A DNA stretch of 64,000 nt from Microcoleus sp. AS-A8 (GCA_039962225.1 JAMPKV010000016.1:59974-123973), one strand, 5' to 3'. Shown: positions 52,584 to 62,022, counted from the first letter of the stretch. Notes: generated by a model from the sequence alone, not told the origin. Made by a program: numbers and translations.

Positions 52584-55500
52584 ATGACCAACACGATCGC
52601 CAACACTGTGAATTATCTCCAAGAGTGGGACGCCGCTGGTGTCGATGACCAGCTAACCCGCCTTAACGTTATACCTTTAAACGGCTCTTGCCCATCAGAC
52701 TATTTACTTTACGCCGACGCACTCCAAAGACGGAATGATGGTCGAGTGAGCCATCACATCCTCAAGCGTTATGAACACACAGAACAGGGGGGTTGGTGGT
52801 GTTCCGGGATTGACCTACTCACGGGAGAAGATGACCTGTGGGGCTGTTTCAAACCCAGTGTTCCTCGTCGTAGTGGGAATGCTGGAAAGTTAATTAAGTA
52901 TGAACATCCTCCCCTAGCACCCACAGGACTGTTTGCTCTGCGCGTTCCGCTTCACCTATGGCAGCGCATTGCCGATCGCTACAAAATCCCCGTGCTACCC
53001 GCAGCAATTGACGCCAAGCAACCGGATTTTGGCTTCTGGCAGTGGCTGATCGAACACCCGGAAATTCCCTTGTGCATTACCGAAGGAGCCAAAAAGGCTG
53101 GGTCATTACTCACAGGAGGTTATGCAGCGATCGCATTACCGGGAGTATTCGGTGGCTATCGCGTGCCACGAGACGAACAGGGAAATCGCATCGGCAAGTC
53201 TCGCCTCATCCCCCAGTTACTCAAACTGGCAACCCAAGGGAGAACCATTTATATTGCCTTCGACCAAGACTCAAAACCCACCACTATCAAGGCCGTCAAC
53301 GCCGCCGTCCGACAACTGGGCTATTTATTAACACAAAAATGCTGTTCCGTCAAGATTATCACTTGGAACCCAGAACAAGGGAAAGGAATCGATGACCTCA
53401 TTGCGGAAAACGGTCAGGCGGCATTAGACGAAGCTTACCAGAGGGCAGTACCGCTCGATACTTGGAAAGCGCAGTCTTTGTCTCGCCTAACTTATCTAGC
53501 CGATATACAGGTGAACCAACGCTATCTGGGAGAACTTTCCCTACCCAGAGACGCCAAACTCATTGGCATCAAATCTCCCAAAGGCACGGGTAAAACCCAG
53601 TTTTTAGAAGGTATCGTCAAAGAAGCCTTAAAGCGCAAGCAGTGGGTTTTGGTGATTGGTCATCGAGTGCGACTGGTGGAGTCTCTATGCCAACGTTTCG
53701 GACTCAACTATATTACTGAGGTGCGTAGCTCAGACTCCAGTACAGCATTAGGGTACGGTCTTTGCATTGACTCCCTGCATCCCACCTCTCAAGCTCAATT
53801 CGAGGCTCTCAACTGGTCGGATGGGGTGGTCATTATTGATGAAGTCGAGCAAGTTTTGTGGCATGGGTTGGACTCTAGTACCTGTAGTAACAATCGGGTA
53901 TCCATTCTCAAATCGCTGAAAACCTTGATGCAGAATGTATTGGGGGGCGAAGGACAGGTTTTTGTCGCAGATGCTGACTTGAGTGACATCTCGATGGATT
54001 ACCTGATTTCTCTATCGGGCGTTCCTGTCAAACCCTTGATTGTTCAGAATGATTGGAAACCCGGAGCGAGTGAATCCTGGCAGGTTCATCACTACACAGA
54101 AAATAAGCCAGAACGATTGGTGCAAGACTTGGAACGGCACATTCAAGACGGGGGAAAACCCTTTGTCTGTCTCTCGGCTCAGAAACGGGGGAGCCAATGG
54201 GGGACTTGCACCTTGGAAGCTTACCTGCAACAGCGATTCCCCACAGCCAAGATACTGCGTATTGATGCCGAATCCCTAGCCGAGCCATCTCATCCGGCTT
54301 ATGGATGCATGAGCAACCTGAATCAGGTTTTGCCGAACTATGACATTGTCTTAGCGAGTCCGGCGATTGAAACGGGAGTGAGTATCGATGTGCGAGGGCA
54401 TTTCACCTCGGTTTGGGGTATCGCTCAAGGAATTCAAAGCGAGAACTCAGTGCGGCAGGCGCTGGGGCGAGTGCGTGAAAATTTGCCTCGGTTTCTTTGG
54501 GTGGCGGCTTATGGTTTTAATCGGGTTGGCAATGGCTCGACTTCAATTCCTGGGTTGCTCACATCGGGGCAAAGTCTGACGCAGCTCAATATAAAGTTAT
54601 TACAGCAATCGGACTTTGATGCCTTGGATGATTTGGAGATGGGGTTTCAGGCCGAATCTCTGTTGTGTTGGGCCAAGATGGCTGTTCGGCATAACGCCTC
54701 GATGCAAAAGTATCGAGAATCCGTGCTGGCAGCACTGCTAGCGGAAGGTCATCACATCGTTGAAGATTCCTTGAGGGATGGTGGCTTAGGAAAGGTAGGG
54801 ACTGAGCGGTTAGCAAAAAATCCAACATCCAACATCCAGCATTCAAAATCGGATGGGGAAGAAGGTGAAACGGAGACGAATTCGCTCACAATGGCGATCG
54901 CAGCGGTGAGAGAGCAAAACTATCAGGCCGAGTGTGAAGCGATCGCCTACGCCCCAGATCTCAGTGCGCGCCAGTATCAAGCGCTGCAAAAACAGTTGGT
55001 CAAGACTCCATTCCAGCGACGGGCACTTCGCAAGCATGAGTTAAAGTTGCGCTATGGTATCCCGGTTACGCCTCCATTGGTCGCCAAGGATGACGAAGGC
55101 TGGTACTCCAAGCTGTTACTTCATTACTTTCTCACCTTGGGACGAGACTATTTGGCTCAACGGGATGCCGCTTTTGCACGTCGCCTAATTGAGTTGGGGG
55201 GCGGTAGCATCTTCCTGCCGGACTTCAACCGTTCCCAATTGGGAGCCACGATTGGAACCATGGAACTCTTAGGTGTTCCGGTGTTGCTGGAGGATCAGGG
55301 GCGAGAGTTAAGAAATACGGATGAAGACTTGAAGGCAATGGCGAAATTGGCACTTTCTAACCGTGCTGCGATCAAGACGACTTTGGGAATTGGACTGGCA
55401 CAAAATGCAACTCCGATCATCATTATTAGACGCCTTTTGGATAAAATCGGCTATGGCATCCGGTGTATCGGTCGTGAGAGCAAGCGGTTAAATCGGGTAC

Positions 55501-55691
55501 GAGTTTATCAAGTCGTTCATCCTGAAGATGGTCGCTTTGAGGTATTTCAACAATGGTTAGCGTTTGGCTCTCAGCTCTTAGATATTTCTGATCAGCGGCT
55601 TTATCCGAATGCAAAATTTGTCGATAATACAGCAGGGTCTGCGGATTTAGGTGAACAAGTTGAGTATGTTCAGCTCTGTCTCAATCTTTGA
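52584..55691 (+). CDS. CyRepA1-type plasmid replication protein (DUF3854/helicase)
   Basis: A 1035-residue protein. The N-terminal part (about 30-290) has a TOPRIM-like DUF3854 region: LCITEGAKKAGSLLTGGYAA, TIYIAFDQDSKPTTIKAVNA and GIDDLIAENG. The helicase-like part has the P-loop KSPKGTGKTQFLEG and the DE box GVVIIDEVEQVLWHG. This is the CyRepA family, which starts replication of cyanobacterial plasmids. An insertion near residues 745-760 (from repeats of AACATCCA) is missing in the protein logic around it. Its presence next to chromosomal genes suggests an integrated plasmid. Confidence 0.88.
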   Translation: MTNTIANTVNYLQEWDAAGVDDQLTRLNVIPLNGSCPSDYLLYADALQRRNDGRVSHHILKRYEHTEQGGWWCSGIDLLTGEDDLWGCFKPSVPRRSGNAGKLIKYEHPPLAPTGLFALRVPLHLWQRIADRYKIPVLPAAIDAKQPDFGFWQWLIEHPEIPLCITEGAKKAGSLLTGGYAAIALPGVFGGYRVPRDEQGNRIGKSRLIPQLLKLATQGRTIYIAFDQDSKPTTIKAVNAAVRQLGYLLTQKCCSVKIITWNPEQGKGIDDLIAENGQAALDEAYQRAVPLDTWKAQSLSRLTYLADIQVNQRYLGELSLPRDAKLIGIKSPKGTGKTQFLEGIVKEALKRKQWVLVIGHRVRLVESLCQRFGLNYITEVRSSDSSTALGYGLCIDSLHPTSQAQFEALNWSDGVVIIDEVEQVLWHGLDSSTCSNNRVSILKSLKTLMQNVLGGEGQVFVADADLSDISMDYLISLSGVPVKPLIVQNDWKPGASESWQVHHYTENKPERLVQDLERHIQDGGKPFVCLSAQKRGSQWGTCTLEAYLQQRFPTAKILRIDAESLAEPSHPAYGCMSNLNQVLPNYDIVLASPAIETGVSIDVRGHFTSVWGIAQGIQSENSVRQALGRVRENLPRFLWVAAYGFNRVGNGSTSIPGLLTSGQSLTQLNIKLLQQSDFDALDDLEMGFQAESLLCWAKMAVRHNASMQKYRESVLAALLAEGHHIVEDSLRDGGLGKVGTERLAKNPTSNIQHSKSDGEEGETETNSLTMAIAAVREQNYQAECEAIAYAPDLSARQYQALQKQLVKTPFQRRALRKHELKLRYGIPVTPPLVAKDDEGWYSKLLLHYFLTLGRDYLAQRDAAFARRLIELGGGSIFLPDFNRSQLGATIGTMELLGVPVLLEDQGRELRNTDEDLKAMAKLALSNRAAIKTTLGIGLAQNATPIIIIRRLLDKIGYGIRCIGRESKRLNRVRVYQVVHPEDGRFEVFQQWLAFGSQLLDISDQRLYPNAKFVDNTAGSADLGEQVEYVQLCLNL

Positions 55692-55856
55692 TTGCAGCTT
55701 TTTTTCATCAATCAAGTGATAGGAATCTGTTGGCATCTCAATAGTATGTTTTTTAACGCAGAGAGGGCAAAGGGTTACGCCGAGGGGCGCAGAGTTTTTG
55801 CACCCTAATCTGAGTTAATTCCGATGCCAATGGAAATAATATGAGTTGAATTTGCT

Positions 55857-55889
55857 CATAAAAAATCCGGTTGCATCAGAGCAACCGGA
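55857..55889 (-). terminator. Strong intrinsic terminator of hsp20
   Basis: On the minus strand TCCGGTTGC pairs perfectly with GCAACCGGA over a 6-nt loop and is followed by TTTTTTA. It lies 60-90 bp after the hsp20 stop. Confidence 0.9.
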
Positions 55890-55952
55890 CTCCAAGGTGA
55901 GATTATTTCTACTGCCTAGAAGAACGAGTTACAGCAAATTACTTTCAGTAAA

Positions 55953-56405
55953 TTAGGCAACGGATTGCTCTAGATTTACTTTGACAACTTTATTCTTCTC
56001 TTGTTCTGTTTTGGGGAGTGTCAGATTCAGAATGCCGTCTTTGTATTCTGCTGTGACGTTAGTATTTTGAATCCGAGTCGGTAAGGGAATCACACGCTGG
56101 AATTTGCCGTAGTGGAATTCGCTGCGGGTTTTCCCACTTTCTTCAGTTTTTGTTTCCGACTTACGCTCACCGCTGATAGAAACGCTATTCTCTGTAACTT
56201 GTACATCCAGGTCTTTTGCTTCTAGCCCTGGAACTTCTAGCTTCAGATGGATCGCATCTTCTGTTTCTTTCATCTCAGCCGGAGGAACTCTTAACAAGCC
56301 TCTTTCCCAACTGGTAGCGGGGGTTAGAGTTTCATCGAATAAGCGATCGATTTGGCTTTGCAGAGTGTTGAGTTCTCTCCAGGGATTCCAACGAACTAAT
56401 GCCAT
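55953..56405 (-). CDS. Small heat-shock protein, Hsp20/alpha-crystallin
   Basis: A 150-residue protein: N-terminal ALVRWNPWRELNTLQSQIDR, alpha-crystallin domain (about 45-140) with KLEVPGLEAKDLDVQVTENS and the A-x-x-x-n-G-v-L motif as YKDGILNLTLPK. It is an ATP-independent chaperone that holds unfolding proteins, near thylakoids as well in cyanobacteria. I see no CIRCE element upstream. A strong terminator follows. Confidence 0.97.
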   Translation of the reverse strand: MALVRWNPWRELNTLQSQIDRLFDETLTPATSWERGLLRVPPAEMKETEDAIHLKLEVPGLEAKDLDVQVTENSVSISGERKSETKTEESGKTRSEFHYGKFQRVIPLPTRIQNTNVTAEYKDGILNLTLPKTEQEKNKVVKVNLEQSVA

Positions 56406-56621
56406 AACTGTTACCTCGATTCAACGATTCAGATTTGTTTTTCTTGCCTTTGAATTTCATATTATTGATAAAGCACAGCACAGGAATTCGGTTTTAACGA
56501 CTAATTTAATCATGATTCCCGACCCTAATTTAAATTCCCTAGTAGTACGGAAAACTGAAATAGTTTCGGTTCGGTAAACCCGATAAAATAGGGGGTAGCA
56601 CAATAGCTAAAGGAACCGAAC

Positions 56622-57299
56622 ATGACAGATGAGTCCTACATTTTTCTGGCTGGTGCCAGTCGGGGCGTTGGTCGAGAAATTGCCAAATACCTGACCCAAC
56701 AAGGTAAGAAAGTCAAAGCGTTGCTGCGATCGCCCGATTCTCGCTCGGAGCTAGAAGCGATGGGAATTAAAGTGGTAATGGGAGATGCCCTAGATGCAGC
56801 AGCGATGGAACAGGCAATGCTGGGAGATGAACCCATCTCTGCTGTGATCAGTACGATTGGGGGCTTACCCAAAGATGGTACACGAGCTGACTATCTAGGG
56901 AACAAAAATCTCATTGATGCGGCGGTGAAGGCGGGAGTGCAAAAGTTCATCCTGGTTTCTTCCATTGGGAGTGGGGAAAGTGTTGTTGCCATACCGCCAC
57001 AAGCGCTAGAAACGTTGAAACCTGTTTTGATCGAAAAAGAGCAGGCAGAGAAACACTTAATCGCCAGTGGACTCATTTACACTGTGATTCGACCGGGTGG
57101 GTTAAAGTCCGAACCCGCAACCGGAAATGGTGTGCTAACGGAAGACTACAAAGTAGCTGGAACCATTCACCGGGCGGATGTCGCGCAGTTGGTGTGCCAA
57201 TGTTTGGATGCTGATAGCGCCAATCATAAAATTCTTTCAGCGGTTGATCGGACACAGATGTATGGCAATCCGGAGTTTGAAGTACTAACGCTCAATTAA
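56622..57299 (+). CDS. Atypical SDR, NmrA-like NAD(P)-binding protein
   Basis: A 225-residue protein. The Rossmann start is FLAGASRGVGREIAKYLTQQ, with GASxGxG; then VVMGDALDAAAMEQAM, FILVSSIGSG and YTVIRPGGLKSEPATGNGVL. This group includes short NAD(P)-binding proteins used in complex assembly or as sensors; a catalytic Tyr-Lys pair is not clearly present. Single gene, with AAAGGAACC before the ATG. Function unknown. Confidence 0.88.
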   Translation: MTDESYIFLAGASRGVGREIAKYLTQQGKKVKALLRSPDSRSELEAMGIKVVMGDALDAAAMEQAMLGDEPISAVISTIGGLPKDGTRADYLGNKNLIDAAVKAGVQKFILVSSIGSGESVVAIPPQALETLKPVLIEKEQAEKHLIASGLIYTVIRPGGLKSEPATGNGVLTEDYKVAGTIHRADVAQLVCQCLDADSANHKILSAVDRTQMYGNPEFEVLTLN

Positions 57300-57375
57300 A
57301 AAGTATTCGGAGGTAGGGTGTGTTAGGCGACTCATCAGCCCCAACAGAGAATACTTTCATTTCAATCACTGGCTA

Positions 57376-57452
57376 GGTTTCATTTAGGGGTTTACCTCCC
57401 TAAGTGAAACCCACCCCTATTTTTGGTGAGGAATTTTTCTCCCACCAAAAAT
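57376..57452. terminator. Two tandem hairpins after the SDR gene
   Basis: GGTTTCATTTAGGG (57376-57389) pairs with CCCTAAGTGAAACC (57398-57411), 14 bp with one G-U, 8-nt loop. ATTTTTGGTG (57419-57428) pairs with CACCAAAAAT (57443-57452). The second could work as a terminator in both directions. Together they could also be a small structured RNA. Confidence 0.55.
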
Positions 57453-57594
57453 AAAAATCAGCCACTGTTCACATCTGACGGCTGTTGAGACGGTGGTAAT
57501 TTCGAGTGAACCTTCTGATCATCCCTTCTTAACCCAATCAATGGCTTTCAACTCTAAAGACATTATTAAGCTATTATTTTGTTAGGACACAAAA

Positions 57595-57690
57595 ATGGGG
57601 TTATCTATGATAAACATACTTGTGATCATACTCACTGGTTTGTGCCTTGCTGCTCTATTTAATGCGCTTTTGTTCAACAACTATACCTAA
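57595..57690 (+). CDS. Possible 31-residue membrane peptide
   Basis: ATG frame with AGGA 7 nt upstream. It encodes MGLSMINILVIILTGLCLAA followed by a short polar end: one clear membrane span. I do not recognise it as a known small photosystem or b6f subunit. In the same frame, a TAG lies 3 codons before the start, preceded by a short frame that begins at 57541, so decay of a longer gene is an alternative. Confidence 0.4.
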   Translation: MGLSMINILVIILTGLCLAALFNALLFNNYT

Positions 57691-57746
57691 TCCTGACAGG
57701 GGACTTTTAGTCGTTAACCGAAACTAGAGATAGGGTCAGCCAAACA

Positions 57747-58211
57747 TTAAAGGGCAGACGTTGACTTGAAGGGTTTGATCCAGTGGCGCTGGAGTGCCCA
57801 ATCCAGAATAAGACGGGCAAAACCAAAACAGAAAAGACTCTCCACTCCTAGGACACCCAATAAGGCGATCGCGTCAGTCAAATTTGGCTGCCCCTCTACA
57901 GGTGCTAATGCCCGCACTAAACCAAAGGCTAAGACAGCCCCATCCTTGAGGTGAGGATTTTCATCCTCTCGGATTACATAACGGTAGGTGATGCCAAACA
58001 GGAAGCCACTGAACCAGGCCACAGCAATTTTGACGACCAGATCGAGAGTGGTAGTCACAGGGAAGGAGGCAAGTGTCTCAAATGTCCGGGCTAACACCCA
58101 ACGATTGCCCACCACGGTGAGGCTGTAAGCCAGTGTAAATGACAAAGCGGCGAGTGTACCGGCTTTCAGGGATTCGATGCGCTCAATCATTAGGTTAGAA
58201 GAGTTGTTCAC
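57747..58211 (-). CDS. Conserved cyanobacterial membrane protein
   Basis: A 154-residue protein with three to four spans: about 18-38 (LAALSFTLAYSLTVVGNRWV), 55-75 (TTTLDLVVKIAVAWFSGFLF), 90-105 and 115-135 (DAIALLGVLGVESLFCFGFA). The first 15 residues are charged. It is divergent from petN with about 80 bp between. Unknown function; the position next to petN is conserved in my memory of cyanobacterial genomes only vaguely. Confidence 0.78.
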   Translation of the reverse strand: MNNSSNLMIERIESLKAGTLAALSFTLAYSLTVVGNRWVLARTFETLASFPVTTTLDLVVKIAVAWFSGFLFGITYRYVIREDENPHLKDGAVLAFGLVRALAPVEGQPNLTDAIALLGVLGVESLFCFGFARLILDWALQRHWIKPFKSTSAL

Positions 58212-58290
58212 AATTTTTATCTGAAGTTAAACATGGGTCAAATTGAATTATCATAAGCCTTAGAATCATTGTGTAGTTTTATATATCGCT

Positions 58291-58380
58291 ATGGATATTT
58301 TGTCATTGGGTTGGGTTTCCGTACTGGTGCTGTTCACTTGGTCAATTGCAATGGTTGTTTGGGGTCGCAACGGTTTTTAG
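58291..58380 (+). CDS. petN: Cytochrome b6f complex subunit 8 (PetN)
   Basis: A 29-residue one-span protein, [20 protein letters not shown] then MVVWGRNGF: essentially identical to PetN of other cyanobacteria and plastids. PetN sits at the edge of the b6f dimer in the thylakoid membrane and is needed for its stability. It is too short for most gene-finding limits. Six nt separate its stop from the next small gene. Confidence 0.97.
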   Translation: MDILSLGWVSVLVLFTWSIAMVVWGRNGF

Positions 58381-58386
58381 AGCATT

Positions 58387-58521
58387 GTGGAAAGTCCTTT
58401 TGTAACGGTTCTATTTTTTGCGACCCTAGGACTATTGGCTTTAGTCAGTGTGGGTGTCGTGTACTTAACGGCGGCTGAGTGGCGCGATCGCCGTCGTCGC
58501 GATCGGGATAAAAAACTGTAA
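58387..58521 (+). CDS. Small one-span protein downstream of petN
   Basis: A 44-residue protein from GTG: VESPFVTVLFFATLGLLALV and SVGVVYLTAAEWRDRRRRD, i.e. one span followed by a strongly basic tail. It is 6 nt after petN and probably co-transcribed and co-translated. I recall similar proteins after petN in other cyanobacteria. A link to thylakoid or b6f is inference. Confidence 0.7.
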   Translation: MESPFVTVLFFATLGLLALVSVGVVYLTAAEWRDRRRRDRDKKL

Positions 58522-59031
58522 GGACATCCCGATTCAGTTGTTCTTGCTCCTCACAAACACAAGAGGCGGCAAGGTAACGAAAAGTTAGCCTATTGCTCAA
58601 TTCCCTCCTTTGGACAGAAGGAGGGAAGCTCTTAGGCTAGGATAATGTACACAAAGGAAGATGATGCAATGGTCGGCTAGATTCTAGTCAGCGTTAGCCA
58701 ATAATCAACTTTAAACTTGTGACAACCCCCCAGTCCCAACTCACTCGAAAACGTCGAGAGACTAACTTCATCGAGGCTTTATATAAAATGAAGCTATCTT
58801 TACAGAAGCTTTACAAAGAATGGGTTGCTATCGATAATATATTGAGTCATTGACACCTGAGTAGCGGGTGAAAAAGAGCTCTTCTAGTTTCACAACAGAT
58901 TTTTGGCGAAGACTGGCTAGAAAGAGTATACCTTCGGTGGTGCATTTCTAACTACAGCGATCGCGTTAAGCCGGGTGCTGCAAGCACAAGCTTTAGTCGC
59001 AGCGGGGGAGACGTTGAATCAGTAAGGCTCA
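58522..59031. other. Gene-free stretch with extended hairpin
   Basis: TTCCCTCCTT (58601-58610) pairs with AAGGAGGGAA (58618-58627), with a further outer pair TAGCCTA/TAGGCTA (58586-58592, 58633-58639). It may end the petN transcript. The remainder up to the kinase shows no gene. Confidence 0.6.
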
Positions 59032-60426
59032 GTGAGCTACTGCATAAATCCGGACTGTTCTCATCCTAAAAATCTCATGCACACTGATATCTGTCAAGAT
59101 TATCGCTCCGAACTGTTCCTGCGCGATTACGCGGATCGCAAGACCTTCGGAGATCGCTATCGTATACTCAAAATGATGGGGCGGGGCAGATTTGGCGTCA
59201 CGTTTTTAGCTCAAGATGAGTCTCTACCCAGTCATCCGCATTGTGTGATCAAGCAACTGCATCCGACAACATCTGAATCGCACATTATAGAAATGGCACA
59301 GGTGCTGTTTAAGCGAGAGGCTGAAACCCTAAAACAAATTGGCAATCATCCCCAAGTGCCACAGCTATTGGAATACTGTGAAGAGGCTCAACCCCCTTAC
59401 TTCGTGGAACAGTACATCAACGGCTCAACCCTACGGCAGGAAATTAAACAGTCTGGAACCCTCGGTGAAGCTGGGGTGAAGCAATTTTTGATTGAAATTC
59501 TGCCAGTACTGGAATTTATCCATAGCCAAAAGTTGATTCACCGGGATATTAAACCCAGCAATATCGTTCGTCGCCAGCAAGACAACCAACTGGTTTTGAT
59601 TGACTTTGGTGCGGTTAAGAATTGCCAAGATGATCCAGAGAATAGTTCCGAGCAAACCACTTGGACAGATACTTCCATCGGCACTCAAGGCTTTGCTCCT
59701 CCAGAGCAGATAGCCATGCGACCTGTTTTTGCCAGTGATATTTATGCACTAGGCGTTACTTGTATTTATTTATTGACGGGTAAACTACCAACCCACTTTC
59801 CTTACGAGCCGACAACCTGTCAAATGGTTTGGCAGCCATACGTTCAAATCAGTGACCAGTTTACTGAAGTTTTGAATAAAATGTTGGAACCATCGGTTCG
59901 CTATCGCTATCAATCGGCTCAGGAAGTTCTGAACGCAATTGACTCCTTAGATGCCAAGAGTCATTTACTTTTAGAATCGTATAAAAACGGTGAGAGGGAT
60001 TTTGCCTTTCAGAATATGAGTGGGTTGAATCTTCAAGATGCCAACTTATCTGGGGGACTTTTTTACAGTTCTAAATTGGCAAAAACAATTTTTGAAGGAG
60101 CCGATTTATCAGATGCTTATTTTGGTCAGGCTAACTTAAACCAAGCGAATTTGCGAAAGGCAAATTTGGGTGGAGCTTCCTTTAGTAATGCCGATTTGTC
60201 AGGAGCTGACTTGCAAGGTGCAGATCTCAGCTTTGCCTATCTCTCCAAAGCTAATCTCAAAGGAGCCAATCTGTGTGAGGCTAATTTATCGAATGCCAAT
60301 CTCAAAGGAGCTAATTTGTGTGGCGCTAACCTCTCAAATGCCATCATTACTGAGGCTCAACTAGCCCTAGTCAAAAAGAATTGGACAACAGTACTTCCCA
60401 ATGGCAGATGCGGTCTGGGAAGTTAA
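59032..60426 (+). CDS. Ser/Thr protein kinase with pentapeptide repeats
   Basis: A 464-residue protein from GTG. Residues 1-35 are the usual Cys-rich start (CINPDCSHP ... DICQDY), but the last Cys of the expected four is Tyr. The kinase domain (about 40-300) has GRGRFGVTFLAQDE, VIKQL, the catalytic loop LIHRDIKPSNIV, DFG in LIDFGAVK and APE as FAPPEQ. The end (about 335-450) has some twenty pentapeptide units of A(N/D)Lxx type that form a right-handed helix. It is cytoplasmic; the target is unknown. Confidence 0.93.
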   Translation: MSYCINPDCSHPKNLMHTDICQDYRSELFLRDYADRKTFGDRYRILKMMGRGRFGVTFLAQDESLPSHPHCVIKQLHPTTSESHIIEMAQVLFKREAETLKQIGNHPQVPQLLEYCEEAQPPYFVEQYINGSTLRQEIKQSGTLGEAGVKQFLIEILPVLEFIHSQKLIHRDIKPSNIVRRQQDNQLVLIDFGAVKNCQDDPENSSEQTTWTDTSIGTQGFAPPEQIAMRPVFASDIYALGVTCIYLLTGKLPTHFPYEPTTCQMVWQPYVQISDQFTEVLNKMLEPSVRYRYQSAQEVLNAIDSLDAKSHLLLESYKNGERDFAFQNMSGLNLQDANLSGGLFYSSKLAKTIFEGADLSDAYFGQANLNQANLRKANLGGASFSNADLSGADLQGADLSFAYLSKANLKGANLCEANLSNANLKGANLCGANLSNAIITEAQLALVKKNWTTVLPNGRCGLGS

Positions 60427-60498
60427 CTCTAGCCTCTGGAAAGAAAAATTTTATAGAGACAAAAACCTCAGCCTATCTCTGTGTTCTCTCTCATTTTT

Positions 60499-60537
60499 TT
60501 CTTCTCTGTGTCCTCTGCGTCTCTGGGGTTCGTTAAT
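60499..60537 (-). repeat. Dispersed repeat, inverted copy of the CACAGAG family
   Basis: On the plus strand CTGTGTCCTCTGCGTCTCTG, then GGGTTCGTTAA. It lies in the gap between the kinase and recQ genes. Confidence 0.8.
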
Positions 60538-60558
60538 CATAAACTCTACAGAGAATTC

Positions 60559-62022
60559 CTATCGACGAGTACAATTATCACAATTTTCGCAGCGAAACCC
60601 AGCCGCTTCTTGATTAAAACCAAACGCCTTTAACAAAAATTGCCAACGACACTCACGAGTATTTAAATATTGAGTCATCTGCTTTTGTACCTTCTCCTGT
60701 GTCATACTCAACTGAGCAAGAGTTTGAGACTTTCCTGAAGGGAGTTTGCGATAGTGAAAAGGGTCTTGCCATTCTAATTGTCCCGCACTATCGAGGAGAG
60801 CCAGAGCAATTGCACCGTCCTGATATTGCTTAACTATCGTTGCCACATCCCCCTGAGGTGGCAATTTCTTCACCAACTGCTGGGCATCTTGATATTGCGA
60901 TCGCATTTTATCAACAAAAAACTCACGTCGCTGCTTATCCTCTGGATTGAACCAGCCTGTGGGTTCACTGATCAACGTCAGGGCGTCAGAAGGTTTACCA
61001 TCCCGTCCCCCTCTGCCCACCTCCTGGATATACTCTGATAACAACTGAGGGGATTGATAATGTATCACCCATCTAACATCAGGCTTATTGATACCCATCC
61101 CAAACGCACAAGTGCAAACTACAAATTGACTTTTTCCACTCAGCCAGCTTGCTTCAATAGCGCGACGTTCCTCAGGACTGAGTCCCGCATGGTAAGCCGC
61201 TGTTGCATAACCCAAAGAACCCAACCATTCCGCTAATTCTTCACTCTCCCGTCGGGAACGAACATAGACTAACCCTGTTTGATTCTGTCGTGCTTGAATA
61301 AATTTTAATAGTTGCTGGCGGCGTCCTCTGGGAGTCCAGATAGTTTGAATTTTTAGGTTAAGATTTTGGCGATAAGGACTGATTAAAAAAGGTTTTGGCT
61401 GTTGCAGTTGCAAGACATTGCGGATTGTTTGTTGGGCGATGGGGTCAGCCGTTGCAGTAAAGGCAGCTATACTGATTTTTGTACCTGCTGGCTTACATTT
61501 AAGTAAGGCGGGTCGTACTGCACCTAAACGTCGATAAGCGGGTCGAAAGGTATCACCCCATTGCACCAAACAGTGGGCTTCATCTAATATCAACCCATTA
61601 ATCTTAAGCTGTGGCTGACACAACCGTTCCCATACGGGTGCACTCAATAAAGTTTCCGGCGATAGGTACAGTAATCGTAACTGCTGACGTTCTAAAGCTT
61701 GAAGCGTTTGCCGTCGTTGGTGGGTTGGCAATTCACTATGCAAAAGGGCGGCGGGTAACTTCAGTTGATGTAATTCCTGCACCTGATTTTCCATCAGTGC
61801 AACCAGCGGAGAAACAACCAACGTTAAACCCGTTTGTAGGAGTGCCGGGAGTTGAAAACAAATCGACTTGCCGCCACCAGTGGGTAGGACAATTAGAGCA
61901 TCTTGTTTTTCTAAGAGACTACGAACAATCTCACCTTGGGGGAATCGAAAATCATCATATCCCCAGATGTTTTTGAAGGCGGCGCGAACATTGTCCCAAG
62001 ATGTTGTTGCAGAAGTGTTCAT
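60559..62022 (-). CDS. RecQ-family ATP-dependent DNA helicase (short form)
   Basis: A 487-residue protein. SF2 helicase motifs: 0 (FRFPQGEIV), I (LPTGGGKSICFQLP), II (LILDEAHCLVQWG), III (AFTATADP), V and VI (FGMGINKPDVRWVIHYQSP, QEVGRGGRDGKPS). The zinc-binding part at the end has CRWQFLLKAFG, then CENCDNC. There is no winged helix or HRDC domain, so it is the short form. It acts in repair and restart of forks. Confidence 0.95.
   Translation of the reverse strand: MNTSATTSWDNVRAAFKNIWGYDDFRFPQGEIVRSLLEKQDALIVLPTGGGKSICFQLPALLQTGLTLVVSPLVALMENQVQELHQLKLPAALLHSELPTHQRRQTLQALERQQLRLLYLSPETLLSAPVWERLCQPQLKINGLILDEAHCLVQWGDTFRPAYRRLGAVRPALLKCKPAGTKISIAAFTATADPIAQQTIRNVLQLQQPKPFLISPYRQNLNLKIQTIWTPRGRRQQLLKFIQARQNQTGLVYVRSRRESEELAEWLGSLGYATAAYHAGLSPEERRAIEASWLSGKSQFVVCTCAFGMGINKPDVRWVIHYQSPQLLSEYIQEVGRGGRDGKPSDALTLISEPTGWFNPEDKQRREFFVDKMRSQYQDAQQLVKKLPPQGDVATIVKQYQDGAIALALLDSAGQLEWQDPFHYRKLPSGKSQTLAQLSMTQEKVQKQMTQYLNTRECRWQFLLKAFGFNQEAAGFRCENCDNCTRR

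Noticed and set aside
57541..57585. Short frame MAFNSKDIIKLLFC
   Set aside because: Only 14 residues before TAG; too short to support, mentioned only as possible decay of a longer gene.
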